Part shown: positions 1 through 11,771 of the stretch, piece after piece
How the letters are laid out: each line of letters begins with the position of its first letter
Numbering within the stretch: position 1 is the stretch's first letter
From: Incurvaria masculella
Taxonomy: Eukaryota > Arthropoda > Insecta > Lepidoptera > Incurvariidae
Length of the DNA stretch: 64,000 bases
Assembly: GCA_946894095.1 (NCBI GenBank)
Contig: OX335645.2
Span: 20,111,001 to 20,175,000 of the forward strand
Reading direction: 5' to 3'
Translations under genes and position numbers: made by a program
The notes under the pieces: model-generated
What the model was told of the DNA's origin: nothing
Database searches by the model: none
What the model saw: the letters and a program-made list of their open reading frames with translations, nothing else

Positions 1-1469
1 ATTCGAATACAAAACTTCATAATTTTTCTCTTCTGTCCAGCCAGCGATCTTCTACACAATCAATCTACAACATCGTAATGGAGTTTCAGACAAGCGGAGA
101 TCTTTATCATTTGGTTATTAACACTTGCCCTAATCCTATTGATCGATAAGTAGTTTGGATTGAATTACTAACACGAATGAAATTTTTTGATCGTGCTAAT
201 TGTTTCAAATCTCTTAGAATTAATACTTGATGAGATTGCCTTTCTCCTAATGAAATTGATATGTTTCTTGGATCGCAACCAAATCGCCCCTCGGTTTACT
301 CAGGGGGTCGACCGTAACAGATAAATCTCTCGTTGGCGGATGAGCACAGTGCAGTATACGTTGGTTAATGCTCGACCATTCGCAGAATAATGCTACTTTT
401 TAGCATATATCGCGAAACTATTTCTATCGTCGCTTTAATTCAATGACATACTTTGTAACGTGTCACACGTCCAGTGATAAAGCGCAACCACTGACTAAGT
501 ACAGAGGGATACAAACTCGGTGCCATGCCAGAAACATTTTGTAACGTATAAGGTTATCTCAAATTGATTAGAGCATCTTAATGACCACTATTGAGCGCAA
601 TTTAAATGGAATTGAGCTTTGTTCATTTTTCTATGGAAAGTTTTGTCTTATTTTCTTATAAATTGAATACACACGTTAGCGGATGACTTCATGATGCGCT
701 ACTAGATTGCATAGATAAACATTATGTTAAGATATACATAAATCCCTGTTTTTTTTATATTATGAATTATATATAAAAAAATGTATTTATTGTAGATTTA
801 CACTTATGTAGATTTAGTTACTTGGTTTACTGTAGTACATCAATGTGTATGTAATGTGGATTAATGTGGAAAATGTGGGTATATCTTACTTTGTTCTGTT
901 AACATGTAAAATTTTGAACTAAAAAATACTAACAAAAAAGGTATTTTTTTTCTCATAGCATCTATCCAAACCCGGATTCTACACGATCAAAGCCGCAAGC
1001 GACATTTCACCGCCATGAACAAAATACATTATGTAGATTTAAATCACTGAGTGCGACCACAAAAACACGTTTTACCCGTCACAACGTCATGTGTGAAAAA
1101 TAATGGATTATGGATATAGTAGCTTACTTTATTATATAATATAAATTACTTTATATTTATTAAATCCTTTTTTAAATAGATTTAAATTGAATCGATTAAA
1201 TCAAATGGAATTTAAAATTAAACTACTTTTAAGCACATGTGCCATGAGCACCTTCACTTTACATAAAGAGACAGATTTCTGATGCACTCAATGCTTCAAT
1301 TTAGAGATATTGTGCGAGGCGATCTCAACCGTTTCCAGTTAATAGATATAACTAAGTGAAAATCTTATTTTTTGTAACCTAAGTTCTGAAGCCGCAGGCA
1401 ACAGATCGCATATTAATAATCGGAAGAAACAATATGGGATTAACTAAGTTCTCCTTTGATGCCATGAAC
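1..1469. other. AT-rich non-coding stretch, nothing recognised
   Basis: I see no convincing gene, RNA or mobile element here. The sequence is AT-rich with short T and A runs (for example near 750 and 940). It may be intergenic or intronic host DNA. Confidence 0.5.
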
Positions 1470-1492
1470 CACGGAGATCGTCGATCTCCGTG
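1470..1492. repeat. Short perfect palindrome
   Basis: An 11-base arm CACGGAGATCG is followed by one T and then its exact reverse complement. It sits about 50 bases upstream of a GC-rich patch (about 1545-1570, GGCGCCGCGGCCGCCGCCG). It could be a dyad binding site or chance; no function is claimed. Confidence 0.6.
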
Positions 1493-2734
1493 CCTCGAAC
1501 AGTAGGCCGATATTCAGGTTCCAAGGCGTTAGCTGATGAGACATTCCGGCGCCGCGGCCGCCGCCGTCCATCAGTGATATTACAAATTGTAGTTTACCAC
1601 CTCAACTCGTCCAGGCCAGCGCGGGGAGAGCAAGATTGATGACACGGTCAGAAGTGCCTTCCACTGCAGCCTCAGCCGTCCGACAGATTCTCACAATAGC
1701 TTGTATCGATGCCTGTGCAAATGTGCTATTGTGCGAGTGATTTATGAATTGCCAACAGGATGATATCGGAACTAATTCTTAAATTTTGTACGGTGTGTGC
1801 TTTCTGGTGGAAAGATCTTTGATCTTTTCGTATCAGACAAAGTATACGTTTTGGTTGTATGGATATGTCAGACTCGATCGGTGCCGCTCGGCGTTCGAGG
1901 TCAATGCTAGGTGCGGTCGGCTTTTGGATGCGTGCGGCTTAAATTTTGAACAAATTCTAATCAAGGCTTTCGAACTTTCACGGGGACTGCGAAAACCATG
2001 CAAAACTATGAATTAATTTAAAAGCTTAAATAATATATGTGATAATATGTGGGAATATAAAATTGCAATAACAAGCATCTGAATATCCGAACATTTAAAT
2101 AAAATTTGTTTCTGTACTAAGCAAGTACTTCGCTTTTTTCAACGTTTCAAATGTTTAATCGGCCGTGAAGAATGTGTCCTTACATTAATTACTACGTAAT
2201 ACCGGTGAAAGGTATATTTTCTGGTTCATGGCCAGCCTTGTACTATATATTTAAAATATTTATTTTACAGATTGTTTCTTTAATTAACATATCCTTGCTT
2301 CACGGTCGATTCAACATACATATCACATTCCTCCGTTAATTTTGCCAGACTTATGACTAAAGCATGCCCTTGCCAACGAACATGCGAGACGGTGTGCCCC
2401 GTGTACAGAATCCTATGATTGAAGGATTATCGTAGCGAATCAAGCCAGGACTCTCGTCAAGCCCGGACATGTCCGCCCGGCGCACCCAATTACCGCGTGC
2501 CATGAACCCGAAACTTTTGCGGCGTTCGCCGGAAATCGGACGTCCATATTTTTTTCTCCCTGACCATTATTGAGAGCGTGTGGGCCCATCGGACCGAATG
2601 CAGAAAAAAAATACGCTGAATGGATTCGCTTCTGACGTCAAAATCAATCGTATTGGGGGTTATTTTATCCAAAAGTTAAATTTCTATTTTTGATATTTGT
2701 CGTTGAAAGACTTCAGATCTTCGATACATTTAAG
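1493..2734. other. No recognisable gene; GC-rich patch at 1540-1700
   Basis: The patch around 1540-1700 is rich in CG dinucleotides compared with its surroundings. The open frames here (76 codons at 1786, 60 codons at 2490 on the minus strand) have no recognisable motif. Nothing else is supported. Confidence 0.45.
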
Positions 2735-2911
2735 TAATCAGGAATCAGGAATCCTGAGTCTAGAACCGCTTTTGTAGCAGTGTTCAAAGCAATTTTCTTG
2801 ACGAAAATATTCCGCAGCATAGTTATTTTAATCAATCAAGGTTTTCTGTCTAAAAACTCAAATCGCTATAAAAGCGGTTTTCTAGACTCAGGATTCCTGA
2901 TTCCTGATTAC
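2735..2911. mobile_element. Palindromic fold-back MITE, family E, copy 1
   Basis: The two ends are imperfect inverted repeats: TAATCAGGAATCAGGAATCC at the left is matched by GGATTCCTGATTCCTGATTA at the right, continuing inward through CTGAGTCTAGA and the AACCGCTTTT motif. The whole element folds into one long hairpin. Two related copies lie at 37,611 and 38,888. No coding capacity. The type of transposase that moves it is unknown. Confidence 0.75.
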
Positions 2912-3452
2912 TGAATGTCAGGAATAGACCTGCAGGTCTACTATCGTTTTACTTGATTGTCAAACGTTTCTACTTTATTTTTATATTAAATCTTTCAATG
3001 TTATCCTTATGGTTACCGTCAGCGACGTAACTAGGTTCTGGCAACAGGGGCACGAGCCAGGGGCGCGTTGTCTAGGTGGGCGCGAATATTGGTCTTGATG
3101 GTGTGCGGTGCTGTCCCCGCGTATTATTTGGGGGCGCCAAATTTTATTCCTGTCCTGGGTGCCAGAGTAAATCGTTACGTCGCTGGTTACCATAGCTGTA
3201 TTTTAAACATCTTGATTAGTGTTCAGGTTGTTCGGTAGGTATACATAGAGAAAATTGGTAACGCCACGCCTTTTTGACGTGTAAAAACCCAAATTCCTAC
3301 ATATACAATTTTCTGGTAGTATTATCTATTAGAACTGAACTATATTTTATGTAAGATACATAATACGCAATTATAACCGAATAATCATAAGGTTATAAAT
3401 GCAGGTTTAGCCATAAAATAAGTTAGTAGAATCTTAAATTCTACCCTAAAGA
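2912..3452. other. No recognisable gene
   Basis: After the family E element there is unique-looking sequence. A 70-codon minus-strand frame at 2981-3193 has no motif I can name and is probably chance. Confidence 0.4.
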
Positions 3453-3592
3453 CTAAGTCCGCTAATGGATAACACCACTTTCGAGCGTAAGCGTAATGAG
3501 ATAACCCTGGAATTACACAAAATTGTACCAAATTTCGTGTTATCTCATAACGCTAACGCTCAAAAGTGGATCTATTAGCGGATTCAGAAGCC
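3453..3592. mobile_element. Small palindromic MITE (about 140 bp)
   Basis: Left arm motifs TCCGCTAATGGAT, CCACTTTCGAGCGTAAGCG and ATGAGATAAC are mirrored on the right as GTTATCTCAT, CGCTAACGCTCAAAAGTGG and ATCTATTAGCGGA. The arms are about 50 bases with a few mismatches and surround a loop of about 35 bases. No second copy was noticed in the window. Confidence 0.7.
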
Positions 3593-3735
3593 TGCTGTAG
3601 AAGTTGTAGGTCTTATGTAGTGCAGGTAACACAATTATATTAATCAATGCTCACACAATATTGGGTTGCTAACGGGTTAGAATACATTTTCATACGATAA
3701 AGCGGTTATTTTATAAACTTTCTTTTATAATATAT

Positions 3736-3840
3736 GATTTGAGATTACCGTGGTTAACACTCATTTTAGGGTTTGTGGAAAACGGCATACTCATGATGTG
3801 TCGATGATATTGCACGACGTTTCGGACCAAACTTTTTAAC
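3736..3840 (-). mobile_element. Retroelement fragment with part of a hammerhead-like motif, rearranged
   Basis: The left part (3736-3795) resembles 28,129-28,190, sharing GATTTGAGATTACCGTGGTT and AGGGTTTGT. The right part (3800-3835) is the reverse complement of the segment that follows the core at 28,245-28,290, including TTTGGTCCGAAACGTCGTG on the minus strand. The two parts therefore sit in opposite orientation relative to the 28.1 kb copy, as after a partial inversion. The CTGATGA half of the core is missing here. Such inverted fragments are known for Penelope-like elements, but the assignment is inference. Confidence 0.5.
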
Positions 3841-4655
3841 AAATAAGCCTTTCTTTGATAATTGTGTCCTTGCCTTGGATTGTACATATTTTTTTATCTT
3901 TTTGTTTCCAGACGCTGCTTGCCAAGTTGTCGGCGATACTTCACAGCGACGTTGGAACATTCCCACATCCGCTTCGTTCATTAAACCATCTCAATGTCTT
4001 ACTTAGTGCTTCTAATTAAAAATAAGCGTGCTTTTTTACTTAATAACAAGTCAATGTTTAGACCATAAATTTACCAAGTTGTTTAAATAAAATAATAAAT
4101 AATAATGTTGTTGAAATAATATAAAGTGCCTGTTGCGTATTTTAAATCTCATGGTTCTACCCTTAAGGTTGTTAGGTGATGTTAATTTGTCGAACGCAAA
4201 ATAAGAATATCGTGTTCATTCGAAGCAAATGGTAATCGGCGCAACATTTCCATTTAGAAGGAAAAGTTTTAAAATTTATAGACTGCGTGTCTCGGTTGTG
4301 TAGCGGCCGAACATTCGTAGTACACTTATAATTTAATAGTGATATATTAGTGCGCCTTTCAACATCGCCATAAGAGGACGGAGAATTCGAGTCATTGGTG
4401 TAAAGGTAAGATTTATAAATATACTTGTTGTCTTAAAATATATGTTCCCCTATTTTTTATGACCTTAACTGTTTTGATAAAGTTATGGAAAAAATAATTG
4501 TAGCACATTACTTTTATGTAACATTTACGAGTTTAACGAAAGTTTTAGTTTTATATCTCGACATGTAAATTTTGGTGAAACTTCACTATCTGTTTGTTCT
4601 CAACAATTAGAACAGTACTAGTACGATTAAGATTGAATTTCAAATTATTTTATAA
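3841..4655. other. AT-rich stretch, nothing recognised
   Basis: There are no open frames of note and no repeat shared with the rest of the window that I can see. Confidence 0.4.
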
Positions 4656-4830
4656 CTAGCAGCCCGTCCCGGCTTTGCACGGGCATAATATAATTTAAAA
4701 AATTTATTTTGTCACAATGATACACAAATAAACCCTTCTTACGTAGAGTTCCTAAAAAAAGAGCATATACCTACATTGAAATATTTGAAATGAAAATAAC
4801 AAATTTTGTGAATATATTTTTTTTGTATTT
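4656..4830 (-). mobile_element. Helitron-like 3' end fragment
   Basis: On the minus strand the fragment ends with a GC-rich hairpin (GCCCGTG ... CGGGC), a short spacer and CTAG followed by T, the classic Helitron 3' end. About 150 bases match the 3' end of the fuller copy at 25,971, including CACAATGATACA and AATAAACC. The other end is not recognisable, and the boundary near 4830 is approximate. Confidence 0.55.
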
Positions 4831-5721
4831 TTTGTATTTTTTACTTTTATGTATTTTTCATACTATTAATTATTGTAAAACGGTCATAACCACAAAACAA
4901 AAGCCATTAAATAAATAATTTATTGAATTAAAGCCAGTGAGTAAACACTATTTGATGTTGTTTTATTTTTCACTAAATAATTAGCTTAACTGATTTTTTG
5001 ATTTAACGTTTTAAAGCTTGGTTGCAGAACGCAAAAAATCTGATTGATCATAACTGAATTTTGTTCGTTTTGCATTTAATTTATTAAAAAGGTATCTGAT
5101 CTCTTGACGTCTGCGAAGTATTTTATAAAAAAAAAAATGTCGACTCGCTTATTGCAAACTATCCTCAGATTATATCTTTTGTAATGCGCATGCATAAAGG
5201 TTAGTGACCGTTTTTCTGTCCGTCTTTAAAACAGACTAACACAGACTGGGTTTATATACGTATCACTTGACTAAGTTCACATGTCCGAAGATAATGCGTG
5301 AGTTAGTTTTGGGGTCCAAAGCTGTCTACAAAAGTATAAGTACCATGTAAATTTAATGTGGCATATCCAACGAGAGGCATATCACGCGTGCGATGAGTAT
5401 AGCCCTTTGGCGTTGTTCCAGCAGTGACAGTCTATAGTCGTCTTTCGCCCGCCAGAAGGCTAATTATTTTAATTCGAACCTTGACTCTCGACTTGTTTTG
5501 GCTACAGTTCACAATCCGCCACGCGTCGCGGAAGAGACCTCTCTTCGCTGTTTATTTAGGGCAAGTCGTGACTCGTGCTTGTAGAACATTAGCTTAGATT
5601 TATTACCGTCTTAATCATAGAAGTCGAGCTCAAAACTCCTTTATTTAAAAAAATTAATACAAAAGGGTACAGCACGATGATGTAATGGATGTTAGATGAA
5701 TGCGTTGTTCAGTTCTGGAAC
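4831..5721. other. No recognisable gene
   Basis: AT-rich sequence with T runs near 4815-4850. Nothing here is clearly shared with other parts of the window. Confidence 0.4.
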
Positions 5722-6271
5722 TTAAGGTGGCCCAACCCGCTCATCTCCCCATACAAAAGGGGAAAGAAGATCACGCCCATATTTCTTGTCAGAGATCCAA
5801 AATTTTGCTCAAAATAACTTTATTTGATCGAACTAGATGTCTGATGACCATTGGCATTGTAAAATTGTGTTTGGTTTCTAAGTTATAAGGTCCGAAAGTT
5901 CGAATTTTTCGCGCGTTTTATACGATAACTTTGGAGGTGGATTACGCAATGATAAAGTAAGAACATCGTAAAAAGATTAGTCATCAGACATAGCTTATTT
6001 AATCAAGATTTATGATCTATTTGTTTTTTGTTAGATTTTTGACTACAGCGGTCGTGGTTTACTTTTAGCTATAAGTCGTTTTGAAATTAAAATTTTCGTA
6101 AATCTTACCAAATCATACACTATGCACATTGTCTTTTTTGTGGACATGTTGCATCTTCCTCATCACGGAGCCTGTCTTATTCTTTGAAACAGAGAAGGAC
6201 CCAGAGCGCAACAGCACGGTTTTGTACTGTGCCCGCGAATGAGTTAGGCCCGCCGGGTTGGGCCGCCTTAA
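5722..6271 (+). mobile_element. TTAA-flanked MITE, family A, copy 1
   Basis: A 542-bp element (5726-6267) lies between TTAA copies at 5722-5725 and 6268-6271. The ends are inverted repeats: GGTGGCCCAACCCG at the left, CGGGTTGGGCC(G/A)CC at the right. Inside are the markers GGGGAAAGAAGATCACGCCC, TGTCTGATGACCATTGGCAT and GCGCAACAGCACGG shared by all six copies. No transposase. The TTAA target suits piggyBac-type mobilisation, but the end sequence is not the usual piggyBac CCC start, so the superfamily stays open. Confidence 0.85.
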
Positions 6272-6609
6272 TATGCAATGCAAGAGCCGCAATGTTTGTT
6301 TTAAGGAAGATAAATAGTAATGCTGTGATTGTACCGTGAGACGCAATATCATCTCTGCTCACCCGTCCCGGGAAGCGACGTGATGGTATGTATGTATACA
6401 CGCACGTTCGCCTGTGAGTCACAGTCTCTAGTAATTCACAAAATGTTCTTGCTATCCTGAAATGACAGCTACGAGTAACCATAGTGTTGTCTCTTACTAA
6501 TTATTCTATTAATAATATATATTATTAATTGGTTATATTATTTATTTTAGCTTAGCAAAGTACTGGCCCAAATTATCTACACATTTTACTTTTTGTTTAT
6601 CCCTCTACT
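6272..6609. other. No recognisable gene
   Basis: Spacer between a MITE and a mariner relic. Minus-strand frames starting here run into the MITE and are not genes. Confidence 0.4.
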
Positions 6610-7404
6610 GTAGAAGTCAGCTGGCCTCTCGGATGTTGAATTTTTTCCCACTTAAAAATTGTCTAAATAAGGTAGAAATCTGCTGGGGCAAGGTCCGGTG
6701 AGTACGGTGGGTGACGGAGAGCTCCCAGCTGTAATTCTTGTAGCTTTGCGATTGTCTGCCGTGAAGTGTGAGCTCGCGCGTTGTCGTAGAGAAGCGATGG
6801 GAAATAGCGATTGACCTGTCTTGGTTGTTCAATTGCGAGCTTCTCCATCACTGCAAACAATGATGGAGAAGGTCGCTTCTTGGAAATAGTCATCTGCCGT
6901 CACTGTCGTGTCATTCGGTAAGAAGCTGTGATATACAAGTCCGGTACTAGTCCACCACAGTCACCATCACAATTCGATTTAGGATTCCCTCGTTTATTTG
7001 CCGATTCAGTAGTGCTATGCATGGTTCGACGCGTAAATCACGCTGTTAGTCCCCCCTTAGTTCGTGTGGCACCAACTTATCTAGTATTTTTATCTTTCCG
7101 ATTTAACGCAAATGCTTTAATGTTCTTTTGTCACTAACTCCAATGCCCGCAGCCGCAGCAATGGATTGAGTTGGATCCACTTCAACCGTCGCCTTAAATT
7201 ATTTGTTGTCGACAATGGTTACCGGCCGACTACGCTCGTTCATCAACTCAAAATTTCAATTTGCATCAATAATACACCGTGTTTATGCAAGCACTGATGG
7301 GCCCGTAAACGTCGTAAAAGTTTCGTGTTGTTTGCGCGTTTCCACGTAGGAAATCATATTCGGAAATTGTACGATTTTTTACTTTATCCATGGCGCCGAA
7401 ACCT
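6610..7404 (-). pseudogene. Decayed mariner transposase
   Basis: Conceptual minus-strand translation in several frames gives a mariner transposase in the right order. The N-terminal part (about 7400-7330) reads RTISEYDFLRGN. Next come a helix-turn-helix region with RPVTIVDN (about 7210) and VPHEL (about 7070). A C-terminal catalytic part at 6663-6893 reads LLYDNARAHT and YSPDLAPADF. The last two catalytic aspartates are 34 residues apart, the D34D spacing of mariner. Stops and frameshifts interrupt the frame, so it cannot encode an active enzyme. Terminal repeats were not identified. It is unlike the second mariner at 12.6 kb, so the two appear to be separate insertions. Confidence 0.8.
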
Positions 7405-9096
7405 ACCAAAAGTTGACGAAAACAAAACACTTATAAAAACAAATTACTAAATTTAAAATTAAAATGTTTCCAATAAAAGTTATTTGAATTTCGAGCGTAT
7501 AAATGATACCCGAGATAATGACCTTACCACCTACAGAGTACAATGGTTTAAGAACAACCAACAATGGTATGCAGCCCTAGCGTTGCACGAGACGAATCGA
7601 GCGCATAATGGGAATTGAGTTTTAATCGCATGTTTTTTAAATACCAAATATCACTATATTCACTTATCTCATTCTATAGGAGTACAGTTTACTAGTAAAT
7701 CAGTTTACTTACTCTTATACATATAATAAGGCACCTTGCTAGCCTAATCAAACAACTCCACCAGTTTTATCGAACAGAAAAACACGTCAAGTCTATTTGA
7801 TCGCCGAACAAAGTAGAGAGAGGACCTTTTATTTGCGTATCCGAAAGATATCTGAGACATTTTTATGCAAATAATCTCAAGTATGGGGGAGTGATCGGAT
7901 CCAGTCTGTTTGTCCAGCGTTCGGGGTGGATTCCCCACACCCCCCACCTTCTAGATGAGGGGGATATCGGCCTGTAACGCTCCCTAGTGCCTACTGCCTT
8001 TGCAAGATATTTGAAGAATCCCATAGGCCGATTGTTATTGAAATTATTGCCGTAATTCGTATATGGAAAGCTAGTCCATGGCCGCAATGGCTTATTTTAC
8101 TCAAGCTGTTTAAAAAAATTATAAACCCTCAATCGAAGGAAGGAGATGTGATATCTAGCACGCCTGGTATAAGATCCGTTGTCTCCAATTTTAACGACTT
8201 AAACGGTACATTCCACACCTAAACATAGTCGCAGACGTATAGGAGGGTTGACGAATTATTTTCGGGACCTTATCGGTTATGAATTTTAAATTTGCGAAAG
8301 CGACGTTTGAAATCGTGAGCGATAGTTTTATATTTTTAGTTTTCTTAGTTATAACTTTTCTGCCACCATGGTTATTAAACTTTTAAACATTGCCCCGTTT
8401 TATGATTACTAATTTATTTGAAAAACTTTGACGCGCGTCAAGACCTAAAATATAAACGGTTCTAATCTATAAACCACGGAGGATAGAGGTATAGCTATAA
8501 ACTAATCGATGATCGCTAAGAAATATTATATTGGCTATTACATATATTAATTACAATTAATTTAAACAAGAGCGATTTCACCTCAATTTGTTTGATCGTT
8601 TCGGTTAAAAATTGGATGGTTTAAATATTGGTTTACCAAATCATTAAAATTTACGTTTTAATTTTTTTCGACTTCAAGCTATATCTTTTGACCAGATTTC
8701 TACTGGAAAGCACATTTTGAAATGTCAAAGGTTAAACGTTGCAGAAGAGAGTCTCGCTAAAACTGCACGCCGCACCGCCAGATACGTTTCTACTAGTCAC
8801 TGTATTCATTTTCCGGAACGTATTATTCCGAAGCACGTTCGCGTTCGTTTATTGCGTTTTGGCGCGAACATTTTTCTCCTGAGCATCCCCCCTCCCCTTC
8901 CCGCGCTCCTCCGGATCGCGCGTTCGGCTTTTAGCGCTGTCCGGATTATCTCATTCGATGGCGCTCGGAGTAGCGGCAACAAGCGCACACTGAAGAGCGA
9001 CAACATTCGTGCTTATGAAAGCTTAATCTCTATTTAGCTCTACCTATGTATATATTACTCTATATATTTTTTATGGTCCGGTAGCCAAAAGCGAAA
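7405..9096. other. No recognisable gene; GC-rich patch at 8760-9000
   Basis: The segment 8760-9000 is rich in CG dinucleotides and open on both strands (106 codons plus, 66 codons minus), which is typical of GC-rich non-coding DNA. No domain is visible. It could be a promoter-proximal island of a neighbouring gene; that is a guess. Confidence 0.35.
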
Positions 9097-9400
9097 AAAC
9101 CGGCCAAGTGCGAGTCGGACTCACACACGAAGGGTTCCGTACAATCGTACAAGATTAAACACAAAACAATCGCGTTTTTTGTATGGCCTTCATTTTTATT
9201 ATTTTTAATTTTACCTATTTGTTGTTATAGCGTAAAAATAAATACACACTCTGTGAAAATTTCAGCTGCCTACCTATAACGGTTCATGAGATACAGCCCT
9301 GTGACAGACGGACGGACGGACGGATATACGGACGGACGGACGGACAGCGGAGGCTTAGTAATAGGGTTCCGTTGGCACCCTTTGGGTACGGAAACCTAAA
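9097..9400 (+). mobile_element. GGAC-microsatellite dispersed repeat, family B, copy 1
   Basis: It starts with ACCGGCCAAGTGCGAGTCGG and GAAGGGTTCCGTAC, runs through CACTCTGTGAAAATTTCAGC and a GGAC-rich tract (9309-9345), and ends with GGCACCCTTTGGGTACGGAA. Short inverted motifs near the ends (GGGTTCCGTAC and GTACGGAAACC) suggest a fold-back structure. At least eight copies are present in the window, in both orientations. No coding capacity. Confidence 0.85.
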
Positions 9401-9608
9401 AAACCGGCCATGTGCGAGTCGGACTCGCACACGAAGGGTTCCGTACCATTGTAAAATATTGAACACAAAAAATCACGTTTTTTGTATGGGGGCCCCCTTT
9501 AATTTTAGTTATTTTTAAATTTTACCTATTTGTTGTTATAGCGGCAAAATAAATACACAATCTGTGAAAATTTCAGCTGTTGGCACCCTTTGGGTACGGA
9601 ACCCAAAA
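9401..9608 (+). mobile_element. Family B repeat, copy 2, microsatellite deleted
   Basis: This copy directly abuts copy 1 in the same orientation. The segment with the GGAC tract is absent: AATTTCAGCTG joins straight to TTGGCACCCTTTGGGTACGG. Confidence 0.85.
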
Positions 9609-9665
9609 AAGTGAGTTGATATTTAGCTACGAATTCGAACTCACTCTTACCCGAATGGGCCCGTA
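9609..9665 (+). mobile_element. MITE G end fragment
   Basis: GTGAGTTGATATTTAG, CGAATTCGAACTCACTCTT and GAATGGGCCC match the right end of the fuller copy at 46,698-46,940. The other part of a copy lies at 9900-10,068 in the opposite orientation, so the locus is rearranged. Confidence 0.6.
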
Positions 9666-9756
9666 GCACAACATAACAGAATATTTTCGTCACTTCCGGT
9701 GTAACGAATAAGGGAAGGGAAGAATAACGTTCTTTCTGACTTTTTCTTTTTGCTCT

Positions 9757-9894
9757 GCACAAATAGGTAAAATAAAAAAATATTATAATTAAAGGGGAAC
9801 CCCCATACAAAAAACGTGATTTTTTTGTATTAAATCTTTTACGATGGTACGAAACCCTTCGTTTGCAAGTCCGACTCGCACTTGGCCGGTTTTT
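9757..9894 (-). mobile_element. Family B repeat, copy 3, truncated
   Basis: Reverse orientation: ACAAATAGGTAAAAT, CCCCCATACAAAAAACGTG and then GTCCGACTCGCACTTGGCC with a T run. Only the half without the microsatellite is present. Confidence 0.8.
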
Positions 9895-10068
9895 TAAATA
9901 GTTCATGTTTCCACACTTCTTGAACATCATTTTGGTTTCATAAAAATCTGGTTTGTCCCATAAATACTTTGGAAGTATAAATAACAGTTCCGTTATTTAA
10001 ATTATAATATATTACCCAGCTATTTTTAGGTTAACTCACTCCCGAACTCGAAATCACTCTTGTATGGA
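9895..10068 (-). mobile_element. MITE G, second fragment
   Basis: This is the reverse complement of about 46,700-46,880: shared blocks include CCACACTTCTTGAACATCAT, GTTCCGTTATTTAAA and AGGTTAACTCACTCCCGAAC. It lies in inverted orientation relative to the fragment at 9609. Confidence 0.65.
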
Positions 10069-10456
10069 TTCCGATACTTAAAAATCACACAAGGGAATTG
10101 TCGTTCGTGGTTCATGACCCCGCTGTCGCTGCCGCCGAATCCCCGCTGCCGCATGCCGTCACGCTGCCCTGTGCTGCCTCTGCCTCCGACTAAATGTTTT
10201 CACATCTAGCGCTGAAAACAGTTTCAGTCGAGAGGTTCAGTGGATCGCGCCCGAGCACCCGAGATCAATATAATGGCCGTCGCTTTAAATGCTTGACAAT
10301 ATTTGTGAATGACAACACTTTCTCAATTGCAACCAACGCACGCTTGCGGTGAAGGAAATTTCACGGAGGAACCTACTATATTTTTTTTAATTTTTTATAG
10401 TGAGGTGATGTTTGGTTTTATCAAAAGCTAAATGACATCGCCAAGAACGTCAAATA
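10069..10456. other. No recognisable gene
   Basis: Unique-looking sequence with a CTGCC-rich stretch at 10,120-10,190. No coding signal is visible. Confidence 0.4.
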
Positions 10457-10688
10457 ACCAGCCAAGTGCGAGTTGGACTCGCACACGAAGGGTACCCTAC
10501 CATCGTTCAAGATTTAACAAACAAAATCACATTGTCCATGAAGCCCCCCGTTAATATTTATATATATATTTATTTTACCTACTTGTTGTTATACCGGCAA
10601 AATAAATACACACTCTGTGAAAATTTCAGCTGCCTACCTATTAAGGTTCATGATATACAGCTCTGTGCGGGCGGACGGACTGCGGAGG
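10457..10688 (+). mobile_element. Family B repeat, copy 4, interrupted by a MITE
   Basis: It starts with CCAGCCAAGTGCGAGTTGGA and runs to the GCGGACGGACTGCGGAGG block. The family A MITE then begins at a TTAA. After that MITE, GTAATAAGGTTAATAGGGT (11,217 on) resembles the family B sequence expected next (TTAGTAATAGGGTTCC). The MITE therefore seems to have inserted into this repeat. Confidence 0.75.
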
Positions 10689-11216
10689 TTAAGGTGGCCC
10701 ATCCCGCTCATCTCCCTATACAAAAGGGGAAAGAAGATCACGCCCATATTTCTTGTCAGAGATCCAAAATTTTGCTCAAAATAGCTTTATTTGATCGAAC
10801 TAGATGTCTGATGACCATTGGCATTGTAAAATTGTGTTTGGTTTCTAAATTATAAGGTCCGAAAGTTTGAATTTTTTGCGCGTTTTATACAATAACTATG
10901 GAGGTGGACATCTTAAAAAGATTAGTCATCAGACATAGCTTTTTTAATCAAGATTTATAATCTATTTGGTTTTTGTTAGATTTTTTACTACAGCGGTCGT
11001 GGTTTACTTTTAGCTATAAGTCGATTTGAATTTAAAATTTTCGTAAATCTTACCAAATCATACACTATGCATATTGTCTTTTTTGTGGACATGTTGCATC
11101 TTCCTCATCACGGAGCCTGTCTTATTCCTTGAAACAGAGAAGGTCCCAGAGCGCAACAGCGAGGTTTTGTACCGTGCCCGCGAATGAGTTAGGCCCGCCG
11201 GGTTGGGCCAACTTAA
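10689..11216 (+). mobile_element. TTAA-flanked MITE, family A, copy 2
   Basis: A 520-bp element (10,693-11,212) lies between TTAA copies at 10,689-10,692 and 11,213-11,216. The ends are GGTGGCCCATCCCG and CGGGTTGGGCCAAC, slightly diverged. Its insertion splits family B copy 4. Confidence 0.85.
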
Positions 11217-11408
11217 GTAATAAGGTTAATAGGGTAAAAAGGAATGGACGCGTGATGTCCATACATCGCTATTAGCACCAGTGTCGCCATAATTGTTTAT
11301 ATGAATTTAAGACAGAAATAACAAAAACAATTATTGAAACATTAATAGATGATAATGTTTCACAGGTTCTGTTGTTTTTGCATGAGTATGTGCCACAAAT
11401 TCCTATTT

Positions 11409-11771
11409 TTAACCGACTTCAAAAAGGAGGAGATTTTTCTGTATTTTTTAAATATTTTTTTAACTTAACCGATTTTGATGTTTTTTTTTACAAATTAGTT
11501 AGTGTACTCTAGATTCACTAAAAACAAAAAATAAGAAAAAAAAAATAACAAAAAAACCGACTTCAAAGAAAATGTTTTCGAAAACAAATAAACATGCAGT
11601 AAAAAATAAAAATAAAGCTATTTTTGTAGGTACGATTGTTGTTATGTTTTGAGTCGGCGTCAGCTCAGGTAGCCAAGGTTCTCTTGACTGGCGCAGCGCG
11701 TGCCCGGCTGATGCTTACTATTTCTTCTTACTTCTTCTTACTAATACTTTTTCCTTGAAGTCGGTTTTTAT
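11409..11771. mobile_element. Probable MITE with ACCGACTTCAA ends
   Basis: The left end TAACCGACTTCAAAAAGGAG is matched at the right by CCTTGAAGTCGGTTTTTA, which is its inverted form. A third ACCGACTTCAAAG occurs inside near 11,557. The interior is A-rich and non-coding. The family is not identified. Confidence 0.5.

Noticed and set aside
5810..5860. GTCTGATGACC in family A MITEs considered as a hammerhead core
   Set aside because: The core would need CTGATGA plus a stem II and GAAA; the surroundings do not provide them.
5700..5888. 62-codon frame with near-identical copies at 10.8 and 54.9 kb
   Set aside because: The similarity comes from the family A MITE, which contains this sequence at every copy. 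It is not a conserved protein.
6113..6482. Overlapping 79- and 101-codon minus frames
   Set aside because: They run from unique DNA into the family A MITE; a similar frame recurs at 17,885 in another MITE copy.
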